A stretch of DNA of 64,000 bases from Portulaca oleracea (Eukaryota > Streptophyta > Magnoliopsida > Caryophyllales > Portulacaceae), in assembly GCA_029582165.1 (NCBI GenBank), contig CM055889.1, positions 18,012,341 through 18,076,340 of the forward strand, given 5' to 3'. Of this stretch, positions 33,541 through 44,818 are shown piece by piece; position 1 is the first letter of the stretch, and each line of letters begins with the position of its first letter. A program made the translations under genes and the position numbers. Below the pieces are notes generated by a model. That model was given only the letters and a program-made list of their open reading frames with translations. It made no database searches and was not told the DNA's origin.

Positions 33541-33600
33541 CTTGGCTTGCACGCCAAGTAGGAGTAATCCTAGTCTAACTAGTATGGCTTGCACGCCAAG
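33541..33600 (+). promoter_or_regulatory. Repeated dyad upstream of the C1 TATA box
   Basis: CTTGGCTTGCACGCCAAG and a second GGCTTGCACGCCAAG 28 bp later, both with GGC/GCC arms, ending 33 bp before TATAAATA 33634-33641. C2 keeps one copy near 41940. Possible transcription-factor sites. Confidence 0.45.
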
Positions 33601-34352
33601 TAAGGAATCCTAGGGGAGTTAGGACTCTCCTAGTATAAATAGTCTAGTTTGCAATCTTTAGAGGACAATCAGTTGAGAAATATGAATCAAGCTTTAAGCT
33701 TACCCCCTTGAGTGTTAGGATTAACTCTCTCCCCTCTTCTATTGTATCTTGGTGTGGTAACCAAGTGGTTTAGGAAGAACTTGATCCTAGGTCATGCCTA
33801 GATCAAGAAACCCTAGGTTGTCCTTCTTGTGGATTCAAGTAGGAAATCTAGTTCTATCCCATTATCTTTCTATTTCTTAGAAAGATAATATCTACCCTCA
33901 CCCATCCTCCACTCCAACGCCACCCTATACCTCCCATACTCCCTCAATCGTCCATCCTCCTCCCTCCTCAAAAAATAGCTCAATCCACTCCCTCTCTCTC
34001 CATAACAAACTCCTAACAACTTTCTCTCTCCTCCAACAACCTCTCAAACTCTCTCTCTCCCAACAACCACACGTCAACTTTCCCCTCTTTCACGTTAATA
34101 TCTCCCTCTCTCCTCTTCAAAGAATCAAACCTCTCTCTCTCCCTTCCCATTCAAGATTCAACCCTTTGAATCTTGAAACCACAAAAGCCCTCACGGCAAA
34201 ACTCCCTCCATCTTCTCCCTTACCTCACGTGAACCACCCTAACCTTAGCCTCAATTTCACATGAAGCTTCCCACTCTTAGATCGTTTGCACGTCTCCCCT
34301 ATGATGTCTAATTGATCAACCACACTCTTGATCCCATTATACATCATAATTT

Positions 34353-34364
34353 TGGTATCAGAGC
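34353..34364 (+). other. C1 primer-binding site
   Basis: TGGTATCAGAGC six bases after the LTR, the initiator tRNA-Met type. Confidence 0.9.
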
Positions 34365-34419
34365 TCTAGGTTGTTTTGAGTGCAAACCAAACACATGACC
34401 TTTTCCAACCCAATCCCCA

Positions 34420-34524
34420 AACCTGCTATTCCAATAGTTAAACCTGCTATTCCAATAGCTTAACCTGATATTCCAATAGCTTAACCTGCTATTCCAATAG
34501 CTTAACCTGCTATTCCAATAGCTT
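34420..34524 (+). repeat. C1 leader minisatellite, 21-bp unit, five units
   Basis: Unit AACCTGCTATTCCAATAGCTT. C2 (about 42900-42990) and F1 (about 58740-58830, minus) have the same array at the same place with another unit core (AACCTGCAAGTCCAAAAGCTT) and other unit numbers. Confidence 0.85.
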
Positions 34525-34648
34525 AACCTGCAATCCAAACACATAACCTTCAAACCTTCAGTACCAACCTGCAACCCTAAACTCCACAAAACAGCCCAAA
34601 CACATTCCCTTTCTTACCCAACGTCACTCTGGACGTTCTAACCCTGCC

Positions 34649-35833
34649 ATGGCTCATGAATTACTTTTCATGAGGAGGATACTCAGTAGTTCTATTGTTC
34701 CTGAAGAGCAACAACAACGAGAGGCTATCTTTCAGTCTCGCTGCACCATCAAAGGGAAAGTCTGCTCATTAATCATTGATGGAGGAAGCTGCACCAACGT
34801 GGCTTCAACAACTTTGGTGAACAAACTTCAACTGGAAACAAGCCCACATCCCAAGCCCTACACCATTCAATGGTTCCATCAGGGTGAAGGATTACGAGTT
34901 ACTCAACAATGTTTGGTAAGCTTTTCCATTGGCAAATCTTTTCAAGAATCTTTATGGTGTGACGTTTTGCCTATGGATGCTTGTCATATCCTGCTGGGAA
35001 GACCATGGTTATTTGACAGGAGCGTGATACATAATGGAAGAGCCAACACCTACACATTCAGGTTCAACCACCAAAAAATCACCCTAGCTCCACTAAAAAT
35101 AGCCAATCCGACCCCACCCAAAGAGAGTGATCAAAATCCCATCACTTCTATGACCACTGAACGCCCTGAGTTTAGTGACCATAAGGAGATCACTCCTATA
35201 AACCCAAACACAAACCCTAGCCACAAAGAGCCAACCCACAAAAATCCAAGCCATAGCAACCCTCTCGTCATCCACCCTTCTCAACGTGATGTTCAAGCTG
35301 ATTTGGTCCCAAAACCTGTCAAAGCAACTCACGAAAACCCTAGTGAACCTCCAAAGGTTCAAAAGCAAGTTGACGAACTTCAAACCAAGGGTGTGATTAG
35401 GGAAAGCTGCAGTCCATGTGACGCCCCTACCCTTGTGGAAACGAAGGAAGCTGGAAACCAACGTCTGTGCATCAACAAGAGTCCTATCAAGTACAAGTTT
35501 CCTAAAATTGAAGATATAATGGACGAACTAGATGGAACCCGAGTCATTTCAGAGATTGGTCCAAGAAGTGGGTATCCTGATCCAGTTCTAATTCAAGAAA
35601 GGGACACTTCTATCAAAACCAAAGGAGATCTCTATGAATGGTTAGTCATGGCTATTCGACTAACTAATGTTCTTTATGCCTTAATGAGATTGGTGAATCA
35701 GGTTTTGAAGCCCCTTATTAGCAAGTGTGTTGTTGTCTACTTTGATGACATACTTGTGAATTGCAAGAGTGAGAAAGATCATACTTCTCACCTCCAACTG
35801 CTCCAGATCTTAGCTCTAAAAAGATGCATGTGA
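34649..35833 (+). pseudogene. C1 protease and inactive RT frame
   Basis: 394 codons starting MAHELLFMRRILSSS. Protease block CSLIIDGGSCTNVAS and DVLPMDACHILLGRPWLFD keep the active aspartate. A variable linker follows, then RT: QRLCINKSPIKYKF, VISEIGPRSGYPDPVLI in place of the motif [13 protein letters not shown] (catalytic Asp lost), AIRLTNVLYALMRLVN in place of motif B, and [10 protein letters not shown] (motif C kept). The frame shifts at about 35820 into the next one. There is no gag upstream; MAHELL follows the minisatellite by about 120 bp and is probably the true start. C2 and F1 have the same start. Confidence 0.8.
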
Positions 35834-36585
35834 ATCTATCCAAGTGTTACTTCTTCATCAACAACATAGTCCTTCTTGGCTATGTACTCTCGGTTGAAGT
35901 GATTCAGCTTGATGGAGAAAATGTCAAAGCTAGCAAGGAGTGGTCTACTCCAACTAGTATTCTTGGTGATCGAATCTTCTACGGCTTGACTTCTTTCTAT
36001 AAGAGGTTTGTGAAGAATTTTAGCACTATTCTATCCCTTGTAGCCGAGTTACTAAAGTCTAAGGAGTCTTCATGGACTCCAACAATCCAGCAAGTGTTCG
36101 ACACCAGCAAAAGAAAACTCTGCACCACACCTGTCCTAACCCTACACAGCTTTGATAAGAAGTATGAGGTTAAGTGTGATGCTTCTGGAGTTAGTATTGG
36201 AATTGTTCTATCAGTTCCATCTCAAGAGGGTCGTCCTTTAACTTATTACTGTGAGAAGTTTGGTGACCCTAGATTCATGGAAGAGAATGGAAGCCAACTC
36301 CGTTTGTACAGTAAGAAGATCTCTTTCAGTCCAACAAGTTCAAAGCTAAATTCTTGGTCACCAGGTAAGAATGCTGGAGATCTGTCTAACCTTGGTCTCA
36401 CCTTTGGGGACCCTAGGTTCATGGAGAATAATGGAGGGCAGCCCAAACTCTCTACTGAGGAGATCACGGCTCACTTGAAGGCCTTTATTCACGTAGAAAT
36501 TGTGGAAGCAGCCTTGGTTCATGTGAAGGTCCTGATTCACATGAAGATTACAGTTGGGGCAACTGAACTTGACCTTCCAAGTTAG
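35824..36585 (+). pseudogene. C1 RT thumb, RNase H start and FGDPRFME tail
   Basis: Continues C1 RT: MHVNLSKCYFFINNIVLLGYVL, FYKRFVKNFSTILS, then [15 protein letters not shown] with the first RNase H aspartate. After TYYCEK the RNase H text stops and is replaced by [15 protein letters not shown], a serine-rich stretch, [15 protein letters not shown], and His/Val-rich repeats (VEIVEAALVHVKVLIHMKI). The tail ends TAG 36583-36585, 30 bp before the 3' LTR. The tail is not part of any retroviral domain I know. Confidence 0.75.
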
Positions 36586-36604
36586 AGGACAAACTTCTTC
36601 CAAC

Positions 36605-36614
36605 AAGGGGGGAA
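36605..36614 (+). other. C1 polypurine tract
   Basis: AAGGGGGGAA directly before the 3' LTR. Confidence 0.88.
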
Positions 36615-37974
36615 TGATGTATTTTGGCCCACGCCAAATACATCCCTAAAGGCCCAAAACAATTTCAAAGAAACAAGGCAAGCTATGAAGGAAAACATGG
36701 GCATAGAGGCCCATAGGCCCATACATATTGTGTGCTCCTTATGGCAAGAGGATGTCCAAACATCCTAAGGTCTACAACAACACGCCAATCAATCCCAAGA
36801 AGAGGCCCAAGTCACGTCCATGATGGTCAATTTCGTCAATTGTGCTCTTTTTGGATGTATTTTATTTTATAGCTTTTATTATTTTGGTGTAATTTAATTA
36901 ATTAGGAGTAGATAAATCTAGAACATTCTAAACTGTTCTAGAATGTTCTAGAAAGTCAAAGTAGACGTGTGATAGGAAGAGTAGGCGCCAAATTGGTTGT
37001 TATCCTAGATAAGGTTGGCTTATTTTGTAACTAATCCATATTGGATTAGGAAAGCCTAAACCTATTAGGATAAGGTTGTTGTAACCAACTCCCCTTTGGA
37101 TAAGGAGTCCTAATGGAAGAGGAAGTTGGAATAGTTAGGCGTGTACTACTAGGATTTCTTGGCTTGCACGCCAAGTAGGAGTAATCCTAGTCTAACTAGT
37201 ATGGCTTGCACGCTAAGTAAGGAATCCTAGGGGAGTTAGGACTCTCCTAGTATAAATAGTCTAGTTTGCAATCTTTAGAGGACAATCAGTTGAGAAATAT
37301 GAATCAAGCTTTAAGCTTACCCCCTTGAGTGTTAGGATTAACTCTCTCCCCTCTTCTATTGTATCTTGGTGTGGTAACCAAGTGGTTTAGGAAGAACTTG
37401 ATCCTAGGTTGCGGTCTAGATCAAGAAACCCTAGGTTGTCTTCTTGTGGATTCAAGTAGGAAATCTAGTTCTATCCCATTATCTTTCTATTTCTTAGAAA
37501 GATAATATCTACCCTCACCCATCCTCCACTCTAACGCCACCCTATACCTCCCATACTCCCTCAATCGTGCACCCTCCTCCCTCCTCACAAAATAGCTCAA
37601 TCCACTCCCTCTCTCTCCATAACAAACTCCTAACAACTTTCTCTCTCCTCCAACAACCTCTCAAACTCTCTCTCTCCCAACAACCACACGTCAACTTTCC
37701 CCTCTTTCTCCCCTCTTTCACGTTAATCTCTCCCTCTCTCCTCTTCAAAGAATCAAACCTCTCTCTCTCCCTTCCCATTCAAGATTCAACCCTTTGAATC
37801 TTGAAACCACAAAAGCCCTCACGGCAAAACTCTCTCCATCTTCTCCCTTACCTCACGTGAACCACCCTAACCTTAGCCTCAATTTCACATAAAGCTTCCC
37901 ACTCTTAGATCGTTTGCACGTCTCCCCTATGATGTGTAATTGATCAACCACACTCTTGATCCCATTATACATCA
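36615..37974 (+). repeat. C1 3' LTR (1360 bp)
   Basis: Nearly identical to the 5' LTR, with a small duplication in the pyrimidine tract (CCCCTCTTTCTC near 37700). Heat-shock element 36921-36953, TATA box 37251-37258. High LTR identity means a recent insertion. Confidence 0.9.
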
Positions 37975-38287
37975 GTGGTGTGGCTGTATCCTCCAAGAAT
38001 CTTCAAAGCCATTATCATTCATCATTAAAATCGTGAGTTTCTTTCTAGTTTTCATTTGATCTTGTTTTTGTTTCTACATTGTTTCAAATTCAAGATTCAT
38101 TTGAATATCATTCAATCATTCAAGAAACTTACATTCCATTCATTCCCACATTGATTCCATTGATTCCATTCGCTCATTCCATTCGTTTATCCATCCTTTC
38201 ATTCATTCATTCATTCAATCTTAAAGAACCACTTAAAGATCCTAATCTTTTGTATAATTTGATCATCCTTGATCCTATTATACATCA

Positions 38288-38400
38288 TTTCATTCAATTT
38301 GGTTGATCTTTAAGAACTTTGAGAAACAAGATTCTTATCTTGGTTTTTAAAGATCCTGATTTCTATGTGTAATGAGATCTCTTGATCCCATTATACATCA
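38288..38400 (+). repeat. Terminal 113 bp of another LTR (E type)
   Basis: Matches 46334-46450, the end of the E 5' LTR, down to CCCATTATACATCA. It stands right after the B LTR end, so the B element entered this LTR. The PBS that should follow is deleted; the next bases, CTTAGGAGTTTGATTCTC, are the leader sequence found after the PBS in D. Confidence 0.75.
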
Positions 38401-38470
38401 CTTAGGAGTTTGATTCTCTTAGTTCTTGAACCATCTTTTTACAATCTTTTCATCACAAATCCATCCCCCA

Positions 38471-39050
38471 CTAGGGATGGCAACGGGGCGGATCGGGGAT
38501 GGGGGAGTATACCCCCATCCCCATCCCCGCTCCCAAAACTCATCCCCATCCCCGCTTCGGGGAATGATTCTTGCCCCATCCCCATCCCTGCGTATTCCCC
38601 ATCCCCAACGGGGATCCAACGGTGATTTTTTAAAACTATCATAAATTTAACTAAATTTTAATCGAATCCGGTTTTTAATCGGATCCGGTTTTTAACATGT
38701 TCAAAATACAACGCATTTAACTTGCTCAAGTAATAATACATCAAAATCAAACAATAATACATCAACAAGTGAGAATAAATTGGAAAATTACTACTTTGTC
38801 CTTCCCATTAATATATATATTAAATTTGAATAAAGGTTATTTGGTAATTTTAACATTTTCGGGGATGGGGATTCGGGGATGGGACGGAATTCACCGTGGG
38901 AAAATGGGACGGATGGGAAAATTTTGTCCCCATCCTCGCCCCGTCCCCGAGCGAATTCTGGAAAATCGGCCCCGTCCCCGTCCCCATCCCCAATGGGGGC
39001 GGGGATTTTTCCCCAGAGCGGGGCGGGGCCCTGACGGGTTCGGGGATTCA
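38471..39050 (+). mobile_element. GC-rich hAT-like insert, one recognisable end
   Basis: Begins CTAGGGATGGCAACGGGGCG, an end type common in plant hAT elements, and has many CCCCATCCCC/GGGGATGGGG stretches on both strands. The expected right end (TTGCCATCCCTA) is missing. Base composition differs sharply from both sides, and A2 coding sequence resumes straight after it. Confidence 0.5.
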
Positions 39051-39051
39051 T

Positions 39052-39971
39052 CAAACAAGTCCTCACAAAAAACACGTCCCTATATTCCACAACAAAAACC
39101 CACATTCCCCACAAAACAACCAAACACAAAAGCACGACAAAATCAACCCCCATCCATTCCCAAACCCCACGTCCAAGAACCAAAAACCTTAGCCCCAAGA
39201 AGGTGTTTTCGTTGTCAAGGCTTAGGACATTATGCCTCGGAATGTCCTAACAAAAGAGTTGTATCTTTGGTGGAATATCAAAGTGCTTTGTATGTTGAGC
39301 CGGAGTATCATGAAAGTGAGAATGAAGAAGAGGTAAATGGCACCATTGACGTGAATGAGGAAGAAGTAGAGGAGGCAGATGAAGGTGAAATGCTAGTAGT
39401 AAGAAGGGCCTTAAGCGTTGCTTGTGTTCCAAATGAGCAAGAACAAAGGGAGAACATCTTTCATACAAGGTGTGCCGTTCAAGGCAAGGTGTGTTCTCTA
39501 ATCATTGATGGAGGAAGTTGCACAAACGCCGCTTCAATAACCATGGTAAATAAGCTACAATTGGAGGTTAGTCCACACCCATCCCCCTATACAATTCAAT
39601 GGCTAAGTCATGGGAAGGGAATTCGTGTGGTTCACCGCGTGCTAGTAAGTCTTTCCATTGGTAAAAACTACAAAGATTCTATTTGGTGTGATGTAATTCC
39701 AATGGATGCTTGTCATATTTTGCTTGGGAGACCTTGGCTTTTTGATAGGCATGTCACGCACAATAGGAGAATGAACACCTACACGTTTGTTCTCAGCAAA
39801 AAGAAGATTACCTTGGCTCCTCTCTCACCATCATCGATCATACGTCCCCAACAACAACAACAAAAGGAGGAGACCAATATTGTAAGTTTCATAAAGGCCG
39901 AATATCATGAGTTCCAAGAGCACAAAGATCTTATTCTAGCCGAATGGGTTGCCTCCAAGAAGGGATATTGA
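39052..39971 (+). pseudogene. A2 zinc knuckle and protease
   Basis: From KKTRPYIPQQKPTFPTK through CFRCQGLGHYASEC, acidic linker, CSLIIDGGSCTNAAS and MDACHILLGRPWLFD to TGA 39969-39971. In this copy the linker run has five C and the knuckle is in frame with the linker. A deletion near 39941 removes about 100 bp before the RT junction and shifts the frame. The open frame runs backward into the GC-rich insert, but that part is not gag. Confidence 0.82.
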
Positions 39972-40446
39972 GCACAAAATCGATCTTGTTCCGGGTTCTA
40001 TCCTCCCCAACAAGCCGGCTTACTGAATGAACCCAAAGGATGTTCAAGAAGTTCAAAGTCAAGTAGACGATCTTTTATCCAAAAGCTTGGTACGTGAAAG
40101 TATGAGTCCATGTGCTGTTCCGGTTTTACTTGTACCAAAGAAAGATGGATCTCAACGAATGTGCATGGATTGCCGAGCTATTAACAAGATTACAATCAAG
40201 TATAGGTTTCCAATACCTAGACTTGAAGATCTACTTGATGAATTACATGGGAGTGTTGTGTTCTCCAAAGTTGATTTCAGAAGTGGATATCATCAAATAA
40301 GGATACATGAAGGAGATGAGTGGAAGACGACATTCAAAACGAAAGAAGGGTTATATGAGTGGCTTGTGATGCCATTTAGTCTTACAAATGCACCATCTAC
40401 TTTTATGCGTTTAATGAATCATGTATTGAAGCCTCTTATTGGCAAA
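39972..40446 (+). pseudogene. A2 reverse transcriptase, first half
   Basis: RT frame with TGA at 40024-40026 (CGA in the ancestor by comparison with Element A at the same site, which reads CGA). It has [34 protein letters not shown] and [17 protein letters not shown], then stops at GCAAA where Element E begins; motif C is lost. Confidence 0.82.
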
Positions 40447-41289
40447 TGATGTATATTTGGTCCCAAATACACATCATGGGAACCAAATACAAGCTTACAT
40501 TGAAAAGGAGCTTTATTCACTCATATCTCTCTCACAAATGGAAGATTCTACCAAGTGTAATCGGCTACTTTGCTCTATATCTCAAGAACCATAAAGCTAT
40601 TGAGAAAGTCATCCTAGAGTCAAAGATAGACATTCAAAGAGCTTTCCAATGGTTTTTGAATCTTGAAGTTTGGAGAAGAATTGAGGAAGTTATCAATGTT
40701 TCAATCTAGTTAGTTCATTTTAGCTCTTTATGATGTGATACTTGTAATAGATGATGTAAGCTATGAATCCCTTGTATTCTTGAAATAGGCACGCCTAGGG
40801 GGTCCTCTTCTACTATAAATAGACCCCTTGGGAGGCCCTTGTAATCATTCATTCATATATGAAATACAAATCAAACACACATGGTGTTGTTTTCTCTCTA
40901 GCTTTTATGCTAGTTTTTGAAACTCTTGAAGGAGTTTCGAATATCAATACTTCTAGCCTAGGGTTGGCATCCCTTGGTGGTGAAAGGTAGAATTGGAGAA
41001 ATATTTAGAGTGGTGTGCCTATATCTCCAATGAAGTCTTCAAAGCCAATATCATTCATATTAATCGTGAGTTTCAATCTTTGATTCATTGATCTTGTTTA
41101 TGTTTCTACCTTGTTTCAATTTCAAGATTCATTCGAATATCATTCTAAACATCCAAGAAACTTAAATTCCATTCATTCACACATTCATTCCATTCGTCCA
41201 TTACATTCGTTTAATCATCCATTCATTCATTTGTTCCATTCATATTCATTCATTCATCCCATTCGTCCATTCATCCATTCGTTCACCTT

Positions 41290-42814
41290 TGATGTATTTT
41301 GGCCCACGCCAAATACATCCCAAGAGGCCCAAAACAATTTCAAGGAAGCGAAGCGGGTTACAAAGGAACATATGAGCATAGAGGCCCAAAGGCCCATTCA
41401 TATAGTATGCTCTTTATGGCAAGAGGATGTCCAAACATCCTAGAACAGGAAAGATCACGCCAACCAGCCCAAGAACAAGGCCCAAGTTCACGTCCAAGAT
41501 GATACCCATTCTTGATTTTAATCTTTTGGATGTAACTTTATCTTTACTAGCTTTATTTAGCTTATTATTATTTTGGTGTGATTTAATTAGCTTTTAGTTT
41601 TATTTAAAATAAATGTAAGATGCCAAGTATATTATAAACTTGAGCATCAAGTAATTGGAAGTCCAATAGGATTCTAAATAAGTCTAGAATATTCTAAGTT
41701 GTTCTAGAATATTCTAGAAGTGTGTGTGTGTGTGCTATTAGGCATGTGATAGAGTTAGATTAGGCGCCAATTTTGTCCAATATTATCCTAGATAAGGTTG
41801 GCTATCTTGTAACTAATCCATATTGGATTAGGAAGCCAATTGCAATCAGGATAAGGTTGTTGTAACCAACTCCCCTTTGGATAAGAAGTCCTAATCCAAG
41901 GAGGAGATGAAGTAGTAGGCATCTAGTATTAGAAGTCTTGGCTTGCACGCCAAGCTAGGGTTTACTAGAAGCCCTAGGTTTGAGTCTAGTATAAATAGCC
42001 TAGGCTTGTAACCGTTTGAAACACAATCCAGTTTAGAAATATGAATCAAGCTTTGAGCTTACTCCCTAGAGTGTTTGGATAAACCTCTCTCCTTTTCTTC
42101 TATTGTATCTTGGCATGGCACCCAAGTGGTTAGGAAGAGCTTGATCTTAGGTTGCGGTTTAGATCAAGTTAGCCCTAGGTTGTCTAACTTGTGGATTCAA
42201 GTTAGAAGCTTAGTTCTATCTTATTTTATCTTTCTGTCAATACAGTTAAGATAATTTCTCTATTATCTTTCTATCAATAAAGAAGATAAGCCCTTTGATT
42301 ATCCCTCCATCCAAACGTCTCCCTCCTCCTCCCTCTCAAACGTTCACTTCTTTCTCTCTTTCACAAAAGCTACAACAAACTCCCTCTCTCTCCATAACAA
42401 CCTCCCAACAACCTTTTCTCTCTCCTTCAACAAACTCCCTCTCTCTCCATAACGACCTTCCAACAACTTTTCTCTCTCCTCCAACAAACTCCCTCCATCA
42501 TTATCCTCTCCATCTCTCCCATAACTCACGCCATCTCCCCCTCTACTTCTTTCATAATTCGTCCAACTCCCTCACACAAGCCTCCATCAAGAATCCTTCT
42601 TCCCTATTCAAGATTCAATCTTTATTGTTTCTTGAATCCACAAAAGTCCTCACGACAAAATAGCCTATTTTCCCTCCACCTTCTCTCTCCTATTCACGTG
42701 AACCATCCTCTCTTCTACTCTAAATCACATGTAGTGTCCCATGTTGAGATTGGTTGCACGTCTCCCTTGATGTGTAATTGATCAAGATACAATCTTTGAT
42801 CCCATTATACATCA
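41290..42814 (+). repeat. C2 5' LTR (1525 bp)
   Basis: Heat-shock element 41687-41719 followed by a TG run, TATA box 41990-41997, pyrimidine-rich leader 42300-42600. Related to C1 LTRs but clearly diverged, so a different subfamily. Confidence 0.9.
41687..41719 (+). promoter_or_regulatory. Heat-shock element in C2 5' LTR
   Basis: GAA 41687, TTC 41692, TTC 41702, GAA 41707, TTC 41712, GAA 41717, the same six-of-seven register as C1. The spacer bases differ (TTCTAGAATATTCTAGAA) but every GAA/TTC is kept. The 3' LTR copy is at 45142-45174. Confidence 0.75.
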
Positions 42815-42820
42815 TAATTT

Positions 42821-42832
42821 TGGTATCAGAGG
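42821..42832 (+). other. C2 primer-binding site
   Basis: TGGTATCAGAGG, last base changed from the C in the other elements. Confidence 0.85.
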
Positions 42833-42841
42833 TCTAGGTTA

Positions 42842-44818
42842 GTGTTGAGTGCAACCCTGAATTCCCCAGAGTTAAACCAAACACATGACCTTCAAATCCA
42901 AAAGCTTAACCTACAAGTCCAAAGCTTAACCTGCAAGTCCAAAAGCTTTACTTGCAAGTCCACAAGCTTAACCTGCAATACCAAACACATAACCTTCAAA
43001 TCTTTAGTACTAACCTGCGACCTTGAACTCTTCAAACAGCCCAAACACATTCCCCTCCATACCCAAACTTTTGAAAACTCCTCCATGGCTCACGAATTGT
43101 TCATCATGAGGCGAGTCCTCAGCAGTTCGATTGTTCCAGAAGATCAGCAACAACGAGAAGCCATCTTTCAATCTCGTTGCACAATCAAAGGAAAAGTATG
43201 TTCGTTGATCATTGATGGTGGAAGCAGCACCAATGTGGCATCAACTACTTTGGTGGACAAACTTCAGCTGGAAACTAGTCCACACCCCAAGCCCTACACC
43301 ATTCAATGGCTCAATCAGGGTGAAAGATTACAAGTTACTCGACGATGTTGGGTAAGCTTTTCCATTGGCAAATCTTTTCAAGAATCTTTATGGTGTGACG
43401 TTTTGCCTATGGATGCTTGTCATATTCTGCTGGGAAGATCGTGGTTATTTGACAAGAGCGTGACGCACGATGGAAGAGCCAATACTTACACTTTCAGGCT
43501 CAACAACAAAAAGATAACCCTAGCCCCACTCAAAGTCTCCCAACTGTTCCCACCCAAGAAGGATGATCAAAACCTCATCAACTCTATGACCACTGAACGC
43601 CCTGAGTTTAGTGGGCATAAGGAGATCATTCCTTCAGACCTTAACACAAACCCTAGCCACGAAAACCAAAGCCACGAAGTCGCCCATCCTCTCGTCACCC
43701 CTCAGTTGGGACAACCTTCTCCTGTGTTCCAAGAAGAGATATTACCAGGATTGCCCCTCCAGCATGATCTTATTCCTGGATCTATTCAGCATGATGAGGC
43801 AGCAGGCCACGTAAACCCTAGTGACGTTCAAGGGGTCCAAAGGCAGGGTGACAATCTTCAAACCAAGGGTGTGATTAGGGAAAGCTGCAGTCCATGTGAC
43901 GCCCCTACCCTTATGGAGACAAAGGAAGTTGGAAACCAACGTCTGTGCATCAACAAGAGTCCTATCAAGTACAGGTTTCCTAGAACTGAAGATCTAATCA
44001 ACGAGCTAGATGGTACCCAGATCGTTTCAAAGGCTGGTCCAAGAAGTGGGTATCTTGATCCAGTTCGAATTCAAGAAGGGGACACTTCTGTCAAAACGGT
44101 CAAAGCTAGCAAGGAGTGGTTCACTCCAACTAATATTCTTGGTGATCGAATCTTCCACGGCTTGACTTCTTTCTATAAGAGGTTTGTGAAGAATTTCAGC
44201 ACTATTCTATCAACTATGGCCGAGCTACTAAAGTCTAAGGAGTTTTCGTGGGCTCCAACAATCGAACAAGTGTTCGACACCAACAAAAGAAAACTCTGCA
44301 CCGCACCTGTCCTAACCCTACACAACTTTGATAAGAAGTCTGAGGCTGAGTGTGATTCTTCTAGAGTTAGTATTGGAACTGTTCAATCAGTTCTATCTCA
44401 AGAGGGTGGTCCTTTAACTTATTACTGTGAGAAGTTCGGTGACCCTAGATTCATGGAAGATAATGGAAGCCAACTCCGCTTGTACAGTAAGAAGATCTCT
44501 TTCAGTCCATCAAGTTCAAAGCCAAATTCTTGGTCACCTGGGAAGAATGCTGGAGATCTGTCTAAACTTGGTCTCACCTTTGGGGACCCAAGGTTCATGG
44601 AGAATAACGGAGGGCTGCCCGAACCATCTATTGAGGAGATTACAACTCACGTAAAAGCACTAGTTCACATAAGAGTTACTAGAGTAATCATGGTTCACGC
44701 CAAATACTTCCCAAGAGGACAAACTTCTTTCAACAAGGGGGGAATGATGTATTTTGGCCCACGCCAAATACTTCCCAAGAGGCCCAAAACAATTTCAAGG
44801 AAGAGAAGCGGGTTATAG
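42842..44818 (+). pseudogene. C2 protease, RT remnant and FGDPRFME tail in one open frame
   Basis: 658 codons open. The first 80 come from reading the leader minisatellite (repeats such as LTCKSK), so the real start is probably MAHELFIMRRVLSSS at 43085. Protease CSLIIDGGSSTNVAS and MDACHILLGRSWLFD; linker; RT fingers QRLCINKSPIKYRF; then SGYLDPVRIQEGDTSVKT joins straight to VKASKEWFTPTNILGDR, dropping motifs B and C without breaking the frame. RNase H start ECDSSRVSIGTVQS has lost more. The tail has [15 protein letters not shown] and [16 protein letters not shown]. The frame runs through the purine tract 25 codons into the 3' LTR. Protease may be intact; RT is not. Confidence 0.75.
44735..44744 (+). 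other. C2 polypurine tract, flanked by a duplicated LTR start
   Basis: AAGGGGGGAA before the 3' LTR. CACGCCAAATACTTCCCAAG stands both upstream (44694-44713) and inside the LTR start (44760-44779). Confidence 0.85.

Larger units (their letters stand above)
32998..34346 (+). repeat. C1 5' LTR (1349 bp)
   Basis: Left end hairpin arms within 32999-33027. Heat-shock element 33304-33336. Two CTTGGC/GCCAAG dyads at 33541-33558 and 33586-33600, TATA box 33634-33641. The 33890-34160 part is almost pure pyrimidine (CTCC-rich) and lies downstream of TATA, so it is in the RNA leader. Confidence 0.9.
32998..37974 (+). mobile_element. Element C1: non-autonomous LTR element with heat-shock-type promoter
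   Basis: LTRs 32998-34346 and 36615-37974; duplication GTGGT at 32993-32997 and 37975-37979. The 2.27-kb inside carries PBS, a 21-bp tandem repeat, a protease-RT frame and a tail; gag and integrase are absent. It must use proteins from other elements. Confidence 0.92.
32402..38287 (+). repeat. B-type 3' LTR split by Element C1
   Basis: The LTR runs 32402-32997 and resumes at 37980 after C1 and its duplicated GTGGT, ending TTATACATCA at 38287. Net length about 900 bp, TATA box 32802-32809. The solo LTR at 22016 shows the unbroken GAAGGTGGTGTGTCTG site. Confidence 0.88.
38401..40446 (+). mobile_element. Truncated second A-type element (A2)
   Basis: Leader, GC-rich insert, then gag 3' end, protease and the first half of RT. 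It is cut at 40446 by Element E; the rest of RT, RNase H, integrase and 3' LTR are not found in the window. Confidence 0.8.

Noticed and set aside
37542..37797. Frames on both strands in the C1 3' LTR (Ser/Leu/Pro or Arg/Glu/Gly-rich).
   Set aside because: They come from the CT-rich leader; no domain, and the same region in C2 gives different text.
38410..38650. Four overlapping frames on both strands in the GC-rich insert.
   Set aside because: Made by CCCCATCCCC repeats; proline/serine or glycine/aspartate runs without any domain.
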